A stretch of 43,079 bases of DNA from positions 1 to 43,079 of the forward strand of contig JACVRA010000421.1 of assembly GCA_019828545.1 (NCBI GenBank), written 5' to 3'. Of this stretch, positions 32,290-42,505 are shown in pieces; the stretch's first letter is position 1; each line of letters starts with the position of its first letter. The position numbers and the translations under genes are program-made. The stretch comes from Paracamarosporium sp. OC-R06-R3 (Eukaryota; Ascomycota; Dothideomycetes; Pleosporales; Didymosphaeriaceae). The notes beneath the pieces were generated by a model. That model did no database searches and had not been told where the DNA came from. It saw nothing but the letters and a program-made list of their open reading frames with translations.

Positions 32290-33269
32290 CTAGCACTCAG
32301 CGCGGAGATTATAACCCTTCTTGTTCCTGCACCAGCCATCCCCCTCTCCAGCCGGGTGCTGACCGGTATGACATTCAAGTTCAACAGAAAGGTGCTCTGG
32401 CGGGATGTCGAGCGCACTGGAGAATAGTTTCCTTGCCTCTGGTGTCACGTAATCGAGAACAAACTTTCCGTTATCTGCACCGTCCCCATTTAGCAGTCCA
32501 TCTTTGTCACAAACCTCCAGATTAGGACCATCTGAAGAAGAGGCTGTGTGTAAGTCAGCATCAATTCCAAGAGGATGTTCGCTAAACCGCGTACCCTTGA
32601 TAAAGACGACGAGCCAACCGATGTAGTCGACCCGCACAATGACTTTGTCTGGGGCACTGCACCAAGTTTGGCTCGTGGTCTCCATACTCCCCCACTTGTC
32701 GTAGCAGTTACGCTGCGCAACAGCAGAGATGACTAAGGCTGCGGTCTCGATCTATGCTTCTGTATTAGCATCTCGCTCTCGCACAACTGACACAGAAGTA
32801 CAAGCCTCACCAAAGACTCACGAAACCCCTCATGCCCAAGTGGCCAATAGTTGGCTCCAACACTGACCCGGAACGAGCCCTTGTTAGTAGTCTCTTCACC
32901 GTCATGATACTGTCCGCAGTTCTTGAAGCCGAAACCGCCACGCGCGCAGAACTCCCCCACGTGGTATGAGACGGCCCCTTGAAGCAACCGGTCATGAACC
33001 TTGTCGCCGATATCTTGCTGCACGTTTCCAATGCCGATATAGATTTTGCGATGCTGCTTCCAGTCTGACAAATCTCGCGCATGCACAGCCGGCGCAATCG
33101 CACCCTCATTGGATTCGTCCAGGCCGACGCTGTGGAGAACATCTACCAGCTACGTCAGAGTAATCAAAGAGGCAAGCGCGAAGAACGTACCCATGTTCGC
33201 AAAGGGGCTAGCCGCCGCAGCAGCGAGGGAGGCGAGTGCGCACCCAGCGAGAGCGACGCCGAGCCTCAT
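32290..33269 (-). CDS. Secreted cysteine-containing protein of unknown family (290 aa)
   Basis: Three exons: 33269-33191, 33142-32811 and 32751-32290. All splice phases fit; at the last intron, the earlier AG would give a stop after eight codons, so the second AG is used. The start is a signal peptide (MRLGVALAGCALASLAAAAA). The mature part has eight Cys by my count, an even number consistent with disulfides, with Cys as the last residue. Recognisable blocks are DWKQHRKIYIGIGN, SFRVSVGANYWPLGHEGF, and VRVDYIGWLVVFIKG. No enzyme motif or membrane anchor is seen. It could be an effector-like or wall protein, but I do not recognise the family. It lies tail to tail with the NmrA-like gene and upstream of the MFS gene's 3' end. 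Confidence 0.8.
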
Positions 33270-33589
33270 CCTGTAGGTCAAGAGGAAGCGCGACGTTGTG
33301 AGATCGCGAGTGTAACCAGACGTGGTGGGGGATCGTGTGTACAGAGCATGGACCGTAAATGGTGCTGGACACGTGGTTGACGTCGGTCGAGTGAGTGAAG
33401 GCAAGAGCTCGAATTGGCAGAATCAAGTCATAACTTCAGTGTGCTGTGTTGAGACCTGCGTCGAGGCACCGTTGAGAATATCGAGCAACGAAAGGGCAAA
33501 AGTGATCGTGTTGACGCTAGAGTGGAGATACGTTGAATAAATTGTCTTCTTTCCTCTCGGACTTCCGTCTATTGGGGATACCCAAGTTT
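33270..33589. other. Spacer between minus-strand genes
   Basis: This 320-base gap holds the promoter of the secreted Cys protein and the 3' flank of the MFS gene. Nothing else is visible. Confidence 0.5.
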
Positions 33590-35191
33590 CTAGTATTGAT
33601 ATCTGTACTCACGCCGGCCATCCTCGGCTCCAAACTCTGATCTCTTCCTGCTTAACTTCTGGTTATGCCACCATAGTAGTGCCGTATGAATTAAGCAGAA
33701 TGCTGCACCTGCTACGGTAATGCCAAGTCCTGTCATAAGGTCAGTATGGTTTCGGATACAAGCCGATCCACGACCACGCGATCCATCAGTTTACGTACCT
33801 GTTCGAAATCCAGTCGGGTAGAAAGGCGCCTCGCCCTTGATGAAGACATTGCTCGCTACGAAATTGGCACAGTTACCAAGGCCTAGAATCATAGCAGTGC
33901 CCGCGGCTATACTCGCCCTGCCGCGCAGGTTGTTTGTCATCCAGGACACGGTCATTGCCATCTGCAGGAACGTACCTCCGCTCATCGCAAAGAGAGAAAA
34001 GTAGCGGATGCCAGGAGCGAGACCTCTAGAGTCAGAGTAGACGATCTGAATGCACCAGCCGACGGTTGCAAGGATGATGCCGAAGAGTACGAAAGGAAAC
34101 CGCCAGCCTGTGCGACTAGAGAGATAGCCTGCGCCCAATTCGAAGACAAACCCAGTGACCCAAATGGGAATGGACATGACCTGGGCACGCTCGGCCTTCC
34201 AGCCGAGTTCGGTAAGGATGGTGGGCGTGAAAGATGTGATCGAAGCAGCTGTCATGTCGCAGCAGAAGAACATCATAGTGCTGAGCCTGTTAGTCAGGTT
34301 GTTTGTTCGCATTCGCGGAGGACTTACGGAAGCCAGATCTTGTAGTCGGCGAGAACAGCAAGCCAGTTCACAGACTTCAACGAAAGCTTCTGGTCACCTT
34401 TATCGCGCCTCAGCTTTTCCAGCAGATGTTCCTTCTCGGCTCCTGACAGAACGGTCGTCTTCTCTGGGAAGTCAGGTACGAACAAGAACACCAGAAACGA
34501 AATGGCTATTGTTGCCAAGCCCTCAAGAATGAAGATCCAGCGCCAGCCCTCTTTACCCTGAGTACCGTTCATGCGTCGGATCCCGTACGCCAATAAACCA
34601 CTGACCAATGGACCCAGCACACCAAACGTAAAGAACATAGCGAAACGAAGGGGTTGTTCCTTGCGCGTATAGTACTCACTAATGAGGAAGGCCGCACCTG
34701 CAGGAAGAACAGCCTCAAGGATACCCATCAAAAAGCGACAAGCAAGCAGCCCTCCATATGTATGCGTAAGGCCTTGGCACATGGAGATCACGCCGAGAAC
34801 AAGCATGCTAATTCCCAGAAAGTAGTTCGGTTTCACACGTGGCAGACCCATGATCATGTTGCTCGGGATCTCAACCAGTACGAACGGGATGAAGAAGATC
34901 CAAAGACAGGTATTGAAGCCATTGCTAGGCATGTTGAGGCTTCTCTCCAGCCCCTCGATCCTGGCATTGGCGACTGTACGGCGTCAATTGACTGTGCCGG
35001 TCATCATGATGGTCACACTCACTGTTTGTACGATCCAAGAATAGGATGGTGTACGTGCAGCCCAATAAAGGAATCAAGCGCAAATCGAGCTTGTACACGT
35101 AGTTGGAGGGCGGTGGCGCCAATTCGCTGGCGTCGTCGCCGATGCGTTTCGCCGAGGCTTCGGCAGTGGCCTTGTCATATTCAAGCGACAT
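33590..35191 (-). CDS. MFS transporter, allantoate permease/anion:cation symporter (Dal5-type) family (478 aa)
   Basis: Four exons: 35191-35023, 34973-34328, 34280-33799 and 33729-33590, with 47-69 nt introns that all join in phase. The first splice rebuilds FLDRTNIANARI after TM1, the hallmark of the Dal5-type branch. Further signatures are RFLMGILEAVLPAGAAF and GWRWIFILEGLATI. The C-terminal exon adds the last helix (ITVAGAAFCLIHTALLWW) and a basic tail. It is a 12-TM plasma-membrane importer of an organic anion or vitamin; the substrate cannot be named. It is clearly distinct in sequence from the permease at 10282-11838. Its start lies 228 bases from the divergent Pif1-like gene. Confidence 0.92.
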
Positions 35192-35418
35192 GGTGAGCAG
35201 ACGGGGCGCAATGGATAGGCGTCCAGTGTATCATGCCTGCATTGAGTGCTGGGGCGGGGGAGGAAGGTGCGACTCGGTTCGGCTCGGCTAGCGCGGACCC
35301 TGGTTCGACGCGTCGCGTACCGGCGAACGTCGTGATAGCAACTATCGAACCACCGGCGGACCCATTCTTCTTCAGTCACTCTCGCAGAAGCTCATGAGCT
35401 CCTCTAAACGACCCTACG

Positions 35419-37713
35419 ATGGGTTGCCAACTGGACCCGATAAGTGACCGAGACAGGGAGGCGACGCGCGTGCGACCGAAGAGCCTCACGAATGTACAGT
35501 GCCTTGCATAGTAGGCAAGAAGGGGAAGAGATACTATGCAATATGGGGCGGACCAAACCCGGGCATTCATAAAACTGTTTGGGATGTTGCGAGGAACTGG
35601 ACAGAACGACATGATGTGAGGTATAAAGGTTTCTCACCTGTAGCTATAGCCAAGGCCTTGGACTTCTATCAAGCGAAGAAGAGAGAATCCCCTGACCTAG
35701 GACCAAGATCCCAGCAGCTTCGAACTACTCCACAGACCCCTCGGAGAGTCTCCAATGACCGTCCACTGCAGCCTCAGCGACCTACAGCGCGAGAGCCCGA
35801 AATCGACGACGATTATACGCCTTTAGAACTCCCTGTCTCAGAACATGAAGACTGCGCATCTTTATCGCGTCCTATCTTACAACTCGAAGATCATATGCCT
35901 TTATCGCGCCCTATCCCACAATTCCAAGACGATCCCGCGGAACCCCCGTTGTCTGTCGAACAATCCGAGCTCGTTGATCTCATAGTACAAGGGAAGAGTA
36001 TATTCTATACGGGATCAGCAGGTGTTGGAAAGTCAAGGGTTCTGAAAGCTTTCAGACAACGTCTGTCTGCCATGGGTCGCAAAGTGGACGTTGTTGCACC
36101 AACTGGACGGGCTGCTCTAGACATAAATGGATCGACAACATGGTCGTATGCCGGTTGGACGCCAGAGCACATGAAGAAGCCGCTGGAAGTACTCAAAAGC
36201 GAGGTTTGGCAGAAAAAGACCAGGAAACGTCTGCAGAAGACAAACGTTCTCGTTATTGACGAGGTCAGCATGGTGGAAAACCTCTTTCTAGAGAGGCTAA
36301 ATGCCATCATGAAAGCAGCGCGAAAGAGTGAAGCAGCCTTCGGAGGAGCGCAGGTGGTCATCACTGGCGACTTTTGTCAGCTTCCTCCTGTCAAACCATT
36401 CCAGTTCTGCATAGATTGCGGAAAACCTCTAGTTGAAAGGGCCCAAAAATCGGCATACGAATGTATCAAGTGTAATAAATTTTATAACGACGAAGACAAA
36501 TGGGCTTTTCGGAGCAATGCATGGAAGGTGAGCCTCTCGAAGACAGCGAAACATCAAAAATCCCAAGTTTCACTCTGGGCTAGATTGCTCCTGGTCGCGT
36601 CATATGCGCAATGGTGCCGTCTCTAATACCATTTTGTCCCTATAAAGCTTCTGAGATTTGTTATGCTAACAGTGAGCTAGGAGGCAGACTTTAAACATGT
36701 TAACCTGGAAAATGTCTTCCGGCAACGCGACCAAGCCTTCATCGAGATATTGCAGAAGTTGCGTTTGGGAACGACATTACTTGCACACGACAGAGAGCTT
36801 TTATGTCAAGACAAGCCACCCATTGACAACGCCGTCAAACTCTATCCACAAAAGAAAGACGTGAAGAGCATAAACGACGCAGAATTTGAAAAGTTGAAAA
36901 CCCCACCGCTCCTGTACGACTCCAAGGACCATTTTGAGCTGCAGCAACACCATCGTTCCGATTTTAACTTATATGCCAATGAAGCACCAGATGGCACTCT
37001 AGTGAAATTGGTATGGTGTGGTCTCTTTTTGATATACCACTGAACTAACATACTTCTAGAAAGATCATCGATATGAGCCACATCTCGAGCTAAAAGAAGG
37101 TATGCTCGTAGTGTTGCTAGCTAACATTAGCATATCCGAAGGGTTGGTGAATGGCTCGCAAGGTACGATCATCGGGTTTGAAAAGTTTTGGGATTCCGCC
37201 GAAAAGCAGAAACCTGACGGGCAGATTATTTCTGATATGCCGTTCTTTGCTGCGCTTATTCGTCTACACTCATATCATATAGGTATTGAAGCAACGCTCG
37301 AAGGAGATTATAAGTCTTACCGTGCACTCCGGATTTTTGAATTCATGAAAGATGCACCTGACAAACAATGGCCAATCGTGAGATTCGTTCACCAAGGCCA
37401 TACTAGAGATCTTCTTGTAAAGGCCAGCTGTTACCCGACAGAGGTTGGTGATGAGCCTCCCTATAGTTTGTTGAGTCGGACACAAATCCCACTCATGGCT
37501 GCGTGAGCCATGACTATTCATAAGAGCCAAGGCATGACTCTCGAAAAGGTGGAAGTCGACTTGAGCAAAAACTTCGAAGAGGGAATGGCATACGTCGCAT
37601 TGAGTAGAGCAACGACTTTGGAAGGACTCAGAGTCCTCTCTTTTCCCGAGAACGCGGAAATGGGGTGCAACGATGAAGTTAGAGAGTTCCTTCAGGAGAA
37701 ATTCCACACTTGA
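35419..37713 (+). pseudogene. PIF1-family DNA helicase with RNase H1-type hybrid-binding domain, interrupted by TGA
   Basis: Exons: 35419-35443 (tentative), 35500-36527, 36681-37010 and 37060-37713. The main frame has no in-frame ATG; a short first exon ending ATA A joined to TG gives a continuous start. Residues ~11-58 (YYAIWGGPNPGIH.. YKGF) match the RNase H1 hybrid-binding/viroplasmin domain. Then come a disordered linker with a short duplicated LSRPI segment, Walker A GSAGVGKS, Walker B VLVIDEVSM, GDFCQLPPV, a CX2C..CX2C insert, and the C-terminal TIHKSQGMTL and YVALSRATTLEGL motifs. One in-frame TGA at 37504-37506, where the family usually has Trp (LMAA-stop-AMTIHKSQG), interrupts an otherwise clean frame. 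Pif1 helicases unwind DNA, including RNA-DNA hybrids and G-quadruplexes. It is either a young pseudogene or a readthrough or sequence-error case. Confidence 0.8.
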
Positions 37714-37997
37714 CCTAACGCCGGCGTTGGCTGAGAGTCGGAGCGCCATGTGGGTAGTGTAGTCACAAACAGTGCGTACATGGTGCCTTTATGAGAGCTC
37801 ACGACTTAGATTAGCTGAAAGAACACGCTGTTGCCTAGTATTTTCGTGGTAGCACTCAATCCTCAACCACCACATAGCTTAGTAATGGTGCAGCATTTAG
37901 CATATAGTTACCCCCTGGAGCTAACCGGCCGAAGTCTCACACCTGGCTCGACACCCACTCAGCAGCATCCAACCCTCAACTCCTATTCATCTCAATA

Positions 37998-39080
37998 ATG
38001 GTGCATCGTTCAATGCGCAGCTCCACTCTATTGCTGACCCGCGGGAACCAGCTCCTAGCACCCACTCGACCATTAGTCTCTGCTGCGTTGACGACAGCCA
38101 AGATACAGCATCATGTCTCTTCAACGTAAGTATAGCTGCTAGCCTGGTTATAGTCAAGACATTATGAGGCTAATTTTCAAGGCAGAATCTTGAGGCGAAG
38201 CGATCAAGACAGAGCAATCAAGGCAGAGCGCACTAGAAAAATTCAACATGGTGCGGGTTCAACAAATTTGCCTCCCGAACAGAATAGTGATCAGCCGGAA
38301 ACCTTTAAGGAATTTTTTGACCAGCTAAATCAAGCTGCGAAGACAGTTCTCCCTAGGCCCCCTGGGAGATACCGTGATGTTGTTGTCCTTCTCATACGAT
38401 GGCAAGACGATGATCTTGGGACCGAAGCTGAAATGAATGACCTGGACAATGTGTTTCGGGACACATATCACTATAAAACCGAGCGGTACTTGATTCCGTC
38501 AAATGGTTCAGCAACACAACTAGAGCATAGACTCAATGATTTCCGCAAGGCTCATGATCACGAATCAAACCTTTTGCTTCTATACTACGGTGGTCGTGGC
38601 TTCCGAACCCGAACTGAAGATCAAATATTTAGTAGTATTTGGCATGCAGTTCAAACTGGGGGCCCATCACTGGTGTGGTCTGAGCTGGAAGGTATCTTTG
38701 AACCTGCCAAGGCCGATGTTGTTTTCATCCTAGAATGTTGCTATGCCTTAAGTGGAGCAAGCATTGGCTCAAGTAGCGATGGCTCAAAAGAAGTGCTCTA
38801 CGCACGCAGTTCGAAGGTGACTACAACAGTCGTCGGCTATAATTCTTTCACTCGGAACCTCATCGAAGAGCTCAAGTCGCTCAGTATGTCGCCATTCAAT
38901 GTTGCTATGCTACACAACCGGCTTTTAAACCGTTATCAGATGCCTGGTACGCCTAAGCTACTTACTGCGCCTTGGTACATCTACCTTAGAGAGAACGCAT
39001 CACCTTCTGCAGAATTATCTCCTTTACCATCGAAGCAAACTAGCAGTGCTGGTAATATCCCCCCTATCAGAAATCTTTGA
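37998..39080 (+). CDS. Caspase-like (peptidase C14 fold) protein lacking the catalytic His
   Basis: Two exons with a GTAAGT donor at 38126. Two starts are possible. An ATG at 37998 (exon 37998-38125, acceptor before 38186) gives 340 aa with a presequence-like N-terminus. An ATG at 38113 (acceptor before 38182) gives 303 aa beginning MSLQRRILRRS. The caspase p20-like core is visible: YRDVVVLLIRWQ, LLLLYYGGRGF and VVFILECCYALSGA. The Cys position is kept (38739-38741). The His normally found in YYGGHG is Arg (CGT at 38595-38597), so protease activity is doubtful. Fungal relatives are predicted cell-death or heterokaryon-incompatibility-type proteases. The frame stops at 39080 after a Ser/Pro linker, and the family's C-terminal region appears detached downstream, so this may be a truncated gene. 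Confidence 0.72.
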
Positions 39081-39121
39081 TCAGACTGCGATCTTTAGAT
39101 ACTCCTGTTAGTATTGATTAA

Positions 39122-39484
39122 TCGATGACTGAAACGCTGGTATTGATTGCAATGAGGCTCAAAGATTCAAAGCATGTTCCGGATCTGTCATTGTGGTGCC
39201 ATAAACTCGCATTGAAGGATGCCGAGTCGGTCCATGCGCTCGAGCAACTAAACAGCTGTAACTTAATAGAATTAGAAGCATAATTCCTCGGCCATGGTAC
39301 TCTTTTATTGGTTTCCATCCCTATCTTCATCTGGGATAGGCTCCCCAAGGACCCGGCATATTCTTTCGTTGGCTTCATCAAATCGGGGAATCTGATATCC
39401 CCGTCATCGAACCCCCAAGTGGGAACTCTTTCGAGCTCACCAACGGACAAAGATGGCACGACAAGGGCAAAGGACAAGTCCTAG
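39122..39484 (+). pseudogene. Detached C-terminal region of the caspase-like gene
   Basis: In another frame, 41 bases after the caspase-like stop, the plus strand reads TETLVLIAMRLKDSK, then after an in-frame TAA (39281-39283) continues GTLLLVSIPIFIWDRLPKD and AYSFVGFIKSGNL to a TAG at 39482-39484. From memory of fungal C14-fold proteins, their C-terminal region has this TLLLxSxPxxIWDxLP pattern. The region is therefore probably the gene's former 3' part, separated by a frameshift and one nonsense codon. A minus-strand 119-codon frame over the same bases is the shadow of this one. Confidence 0.6.
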
Positions 39485-40652
39485 TTTAATCGGAGCCCTC
39501 GGTTACAAGTGCTGAGGCCACTCAAGCTAGACATTCAATAAAAACGAGCTCCTTAAAAAAATACTCTTTGGTAGTTTAGCTATAGCTGGCACGATCCATA
39601 CGAAGTAACAATAGACCATAAGATTAGCTTTACTTAATGTATTCGATTACTGTTCGTTGACCACCATTCCATAATCCTATCGACGGAGACCATCAAACAT
39701 CATGAAGGACAACAGCGTCACGCTTGAAGTAGTATTGAGAAATCGCGACTGTAGGTCTGCTGTTTGAGTGCAGATCATATTTTCGCAAGCAGTATAAGAG
39801 GCAGAAACGTGGTTGACATGTGTAAAGTAGATGTAAAGTTTAAATCAGGCGTTCTACACACTCGTATCCGCGAGCGCATCAGCGTATGTAAAGCTTGATA
39901 GCTCAGCGCGGATACTTTTCTCGACGGAGCAGATATTCACCCGGAGGTAGAGGTTTTGGCAAGGCAGGGTCCGCCATTCTGATCGCACTGCAAGTTATGC
40001 ATCGTGCGATACAGGCGCGGTGGATACCTCGAGGCAGAACACCACTTTTGGTTGAAAATCTCCAAGTTAGAGAGTGCGCATTGTTGTATGTCAATTCTTG
40101 CGATGTTGGTGGTGCGCTGCCGAACAACCGTGTGGGGTCTAAACATGGGGCCGCGCCAGGATCTGTCGGCAGCACTGCCCCAGGGGCGCCTATTTTTGGC
40201 CCACCCCCAGCCTCAGCCGCTTTGTATAGGATCGAAATACCACTCTCTGTAGCGACTGTGAAGGCGCCACGAGGCTGGTGTACGAGAACCGCCCCCGTGA
40301 GGAACGGAAACAAGACATATCTTATTTCCCGATCGGATTGGTGTGTGAAAGTATAGTGCTGCAATTGGATATCCAACGAGGCTGAAACAGTCAAGAAGTC
40401 TTGGTTCACGGCAGTATAGCCGCCAAGTCACCTATAACGGAGATTACAGACGATTACAGAGCCTCAAAAGTGATCCCAATGGAACATCACAATAGTCTTA
40501 GCCTGCACGTATCAAATAAAATCAAGTCTATGTCACTCAAATTCACGATAGAGTCTCAAGTCGCTTAGTAGCAGGTTCTTGACTCTTTCCTCGCTTAGCA
40601 GTGTATGCTACACATTATAGCTGTAATCAGTTTTGGCAGTCTTTTCTTCAAT
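39485..40652. other. Intergenic region
   Basis: About 1.17 kb. Overlapping frames of about 150-168 codons on both strands at 39895-40409 lack an ATG at sensible positions, splice structure and motifs; I do not call them. The right end holds the promoter of the secreted protein at 40653. Confidence 0.4.
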
Positions 40653-42505
40653 ATGCGCTGCATAACACTTGCTCCTCTCCTTCTACCAGTCCTTACCACA
40701 GTGTATGCTGCTCCGTCTCTTATCCGTCGCCAAAACGAAAGGCCAGAGCCGCCACCAGGCTGGGAGCCAGGATGTCTTTATGTTACCAAGAACGAAACAA
40801 CAATGTGCAAGTCCAACAAGACGCCAGAGATGTGGAAGGATCTAGGAATAGGGGAGTGGCTCCAAGTTATGTATGAAAAAACTTGCGACTATCAAGTTAG
40901 CCAAATACTGACATGCGTAGGACCATTGGAGAACATCCCTTCAAGCAAGGCCTTTATGAAAGCGTCCGTGATAGAAACATTAGGCTTCATGACACTAAGT
41001 GCGGTGACACAATATCGCCAGATGGACTTGTTCCTTTGTGAGTAGATTAATATATCGACCTCAGACGTGTGCTGTGCTAATGATAGCTGTAGTGGTGACT
41101 GCGATGATCTGAGAGATGAGGACCAATGCCTCTGCCATCCGTACGCGTTCTTTGCATTGAGCGCCATGCACAACTTTGTCAACTATATGGAGAAGCTCCG
41201 ACTCACTATCGCCACTGCTGGCACTACTGTTGGGTATCAGGTAATGTCTATGCCTGGGATATATCACCCAAATATGGAGAAGGTGCGCAACTGTCCGGAA
41301 CGTCTGCTGGAGAGTTACTGACCGCAAAAAAGAAGGACGATGCCATCGAAATCACTGGAGGCGTTATGGGTATCTTAGGAACTATTTCCGGAGCTATACC
41401 TCCTCTTGCAGACCTTGGCATAGGTTTCGGTCTTGTCAGCGGTATATTAGGAATGGCTGGCGGAGCCATAGATGAGTATGTCGAGCGTTTTTGAAATTAA
41501 TGAGTTTCGGTACTAACATGATTCTTCAAGGCCCGATCCAATCGCACCCATCGCAGAGATCTCTTCGAACCTCGGCCATCAAGTAACAGCCATGCTTGAG
41601 GCTGTTGCGCAATATACAAAACACGTTCTTTATGATATTCCACCCGACACAAAAGACGCGTCTGGGCACTCCACGATCTACACCGACGATCCAAAGGAGA
41701 TGGTGGCCGTACTCGGCACTCAAGGTGCATGGGTAGACGAGCCAGGACCCATCGACGGTACTATGATTAAGAGATCACTGGCAGCCCCGGCCATCAATGC
41801 GTTTTGGGGTAAAGAAAATGTAAGCCTGTCTGAAGACCATTCTTATCAAGATTTGAGACTGATCCCTTGTTCTTAGGTTATCGTCGTGAAAGTATCGAAC
41901 AAAGACAACAGACTAGGCGAGGATCCATGCCATGATAAAAACATTTTCCCAAGTAACATGAAGCACTGCGATAGCGACGGCACGATGTATGTTGTCCGTA
42001 AATTTTTCAGTGATCAGATCGACACCGAGGATATCCACTTCAACGACGTGCCTGGGTGGCAGGTAAGCAAGTAGATATCCCATCTATCCCTCTCCAAGCT
42101 AACACATACCAGAATGCTACCGCAGAGTATGGCATCACCGCCAAAGTCGTTGGAAAATCATCCGAAGCGAACCAAGCTGGCGCTGGCAAATACTACCCTG
42201 CAGCTCCAGAGCCCACGAAACTCGGCGAACACTTTCTCACAAAGGATTTTGGCCACTTACAGGATATGGACACGGTGTACTTCAATCTACCTGTCTGTGA
42301 TGTGGACAACGCGCCTATGACGCTCACTGCAGGCTACGACTCTTGCAATACGTCAGTGTGCAGGTTTCAATACCTAATGACGTGCGCTTGCGCGGGCAGA
42401 TACCTGGATAGATGGTCCGGGCAAACCGCACTAAACAATGTGCAGTTGGGAGGAGAGCCGTTCCCTTATCTGGCTTTCAAGAAGGTATGTGACGGAAAAT
42501 CTTGA
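40653..42505 (+). CDS. Large secreted Cys-rich protein with Gly-rich hydrophobic hairpin (537 aa; DUF7872-like)
   Basis: Six exons: 40653-41037, 41065-41282, 41333-41475, 41531-41819, 41877-42062 and 42113-42505. All phases fit, but the first intron is only 27 nt and divisible by three. The start at 40653 (MRCITLAPLLLPVLTTVYA) gives a clean signal peptide; an in-frame ATG at 40605 adds 16 residues. After an RR processing site come Cys pairs (VCCANDSCSGDCDD, QCLCHP). Next is a long hydrophobic Gly-rich segment (GVMGILGTISGAIPPLADLG and following) that could be a membrane-inserting hairpin. The C-terminal part has HCDSDGTMY and CNTSVC..CACAG. The pattern resembles, from memory, a fungal secreted family catalogued as DUF7872, of unknown function. 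Confidence 0.8.

Noticed and set aside
35394..35447. ATG at 35394 as the start of the helicase
   Set aside because: It runs into TGA after 17 codons, and its donor phase does not match the exon 2 acceptor; the ATG at 35419 does.
39118..39477. 119-codon minus frame
   Set aside because: Shadow of the plus-strand caspase C-terminal remnant, which carries the recognisable motif.
39895..40409. 153- and 168-codon frames on opposite strands
   Set aside because: The minus frame begins at GTG, neither strand shows a motif, and they overlap each other. Kept as spacer.
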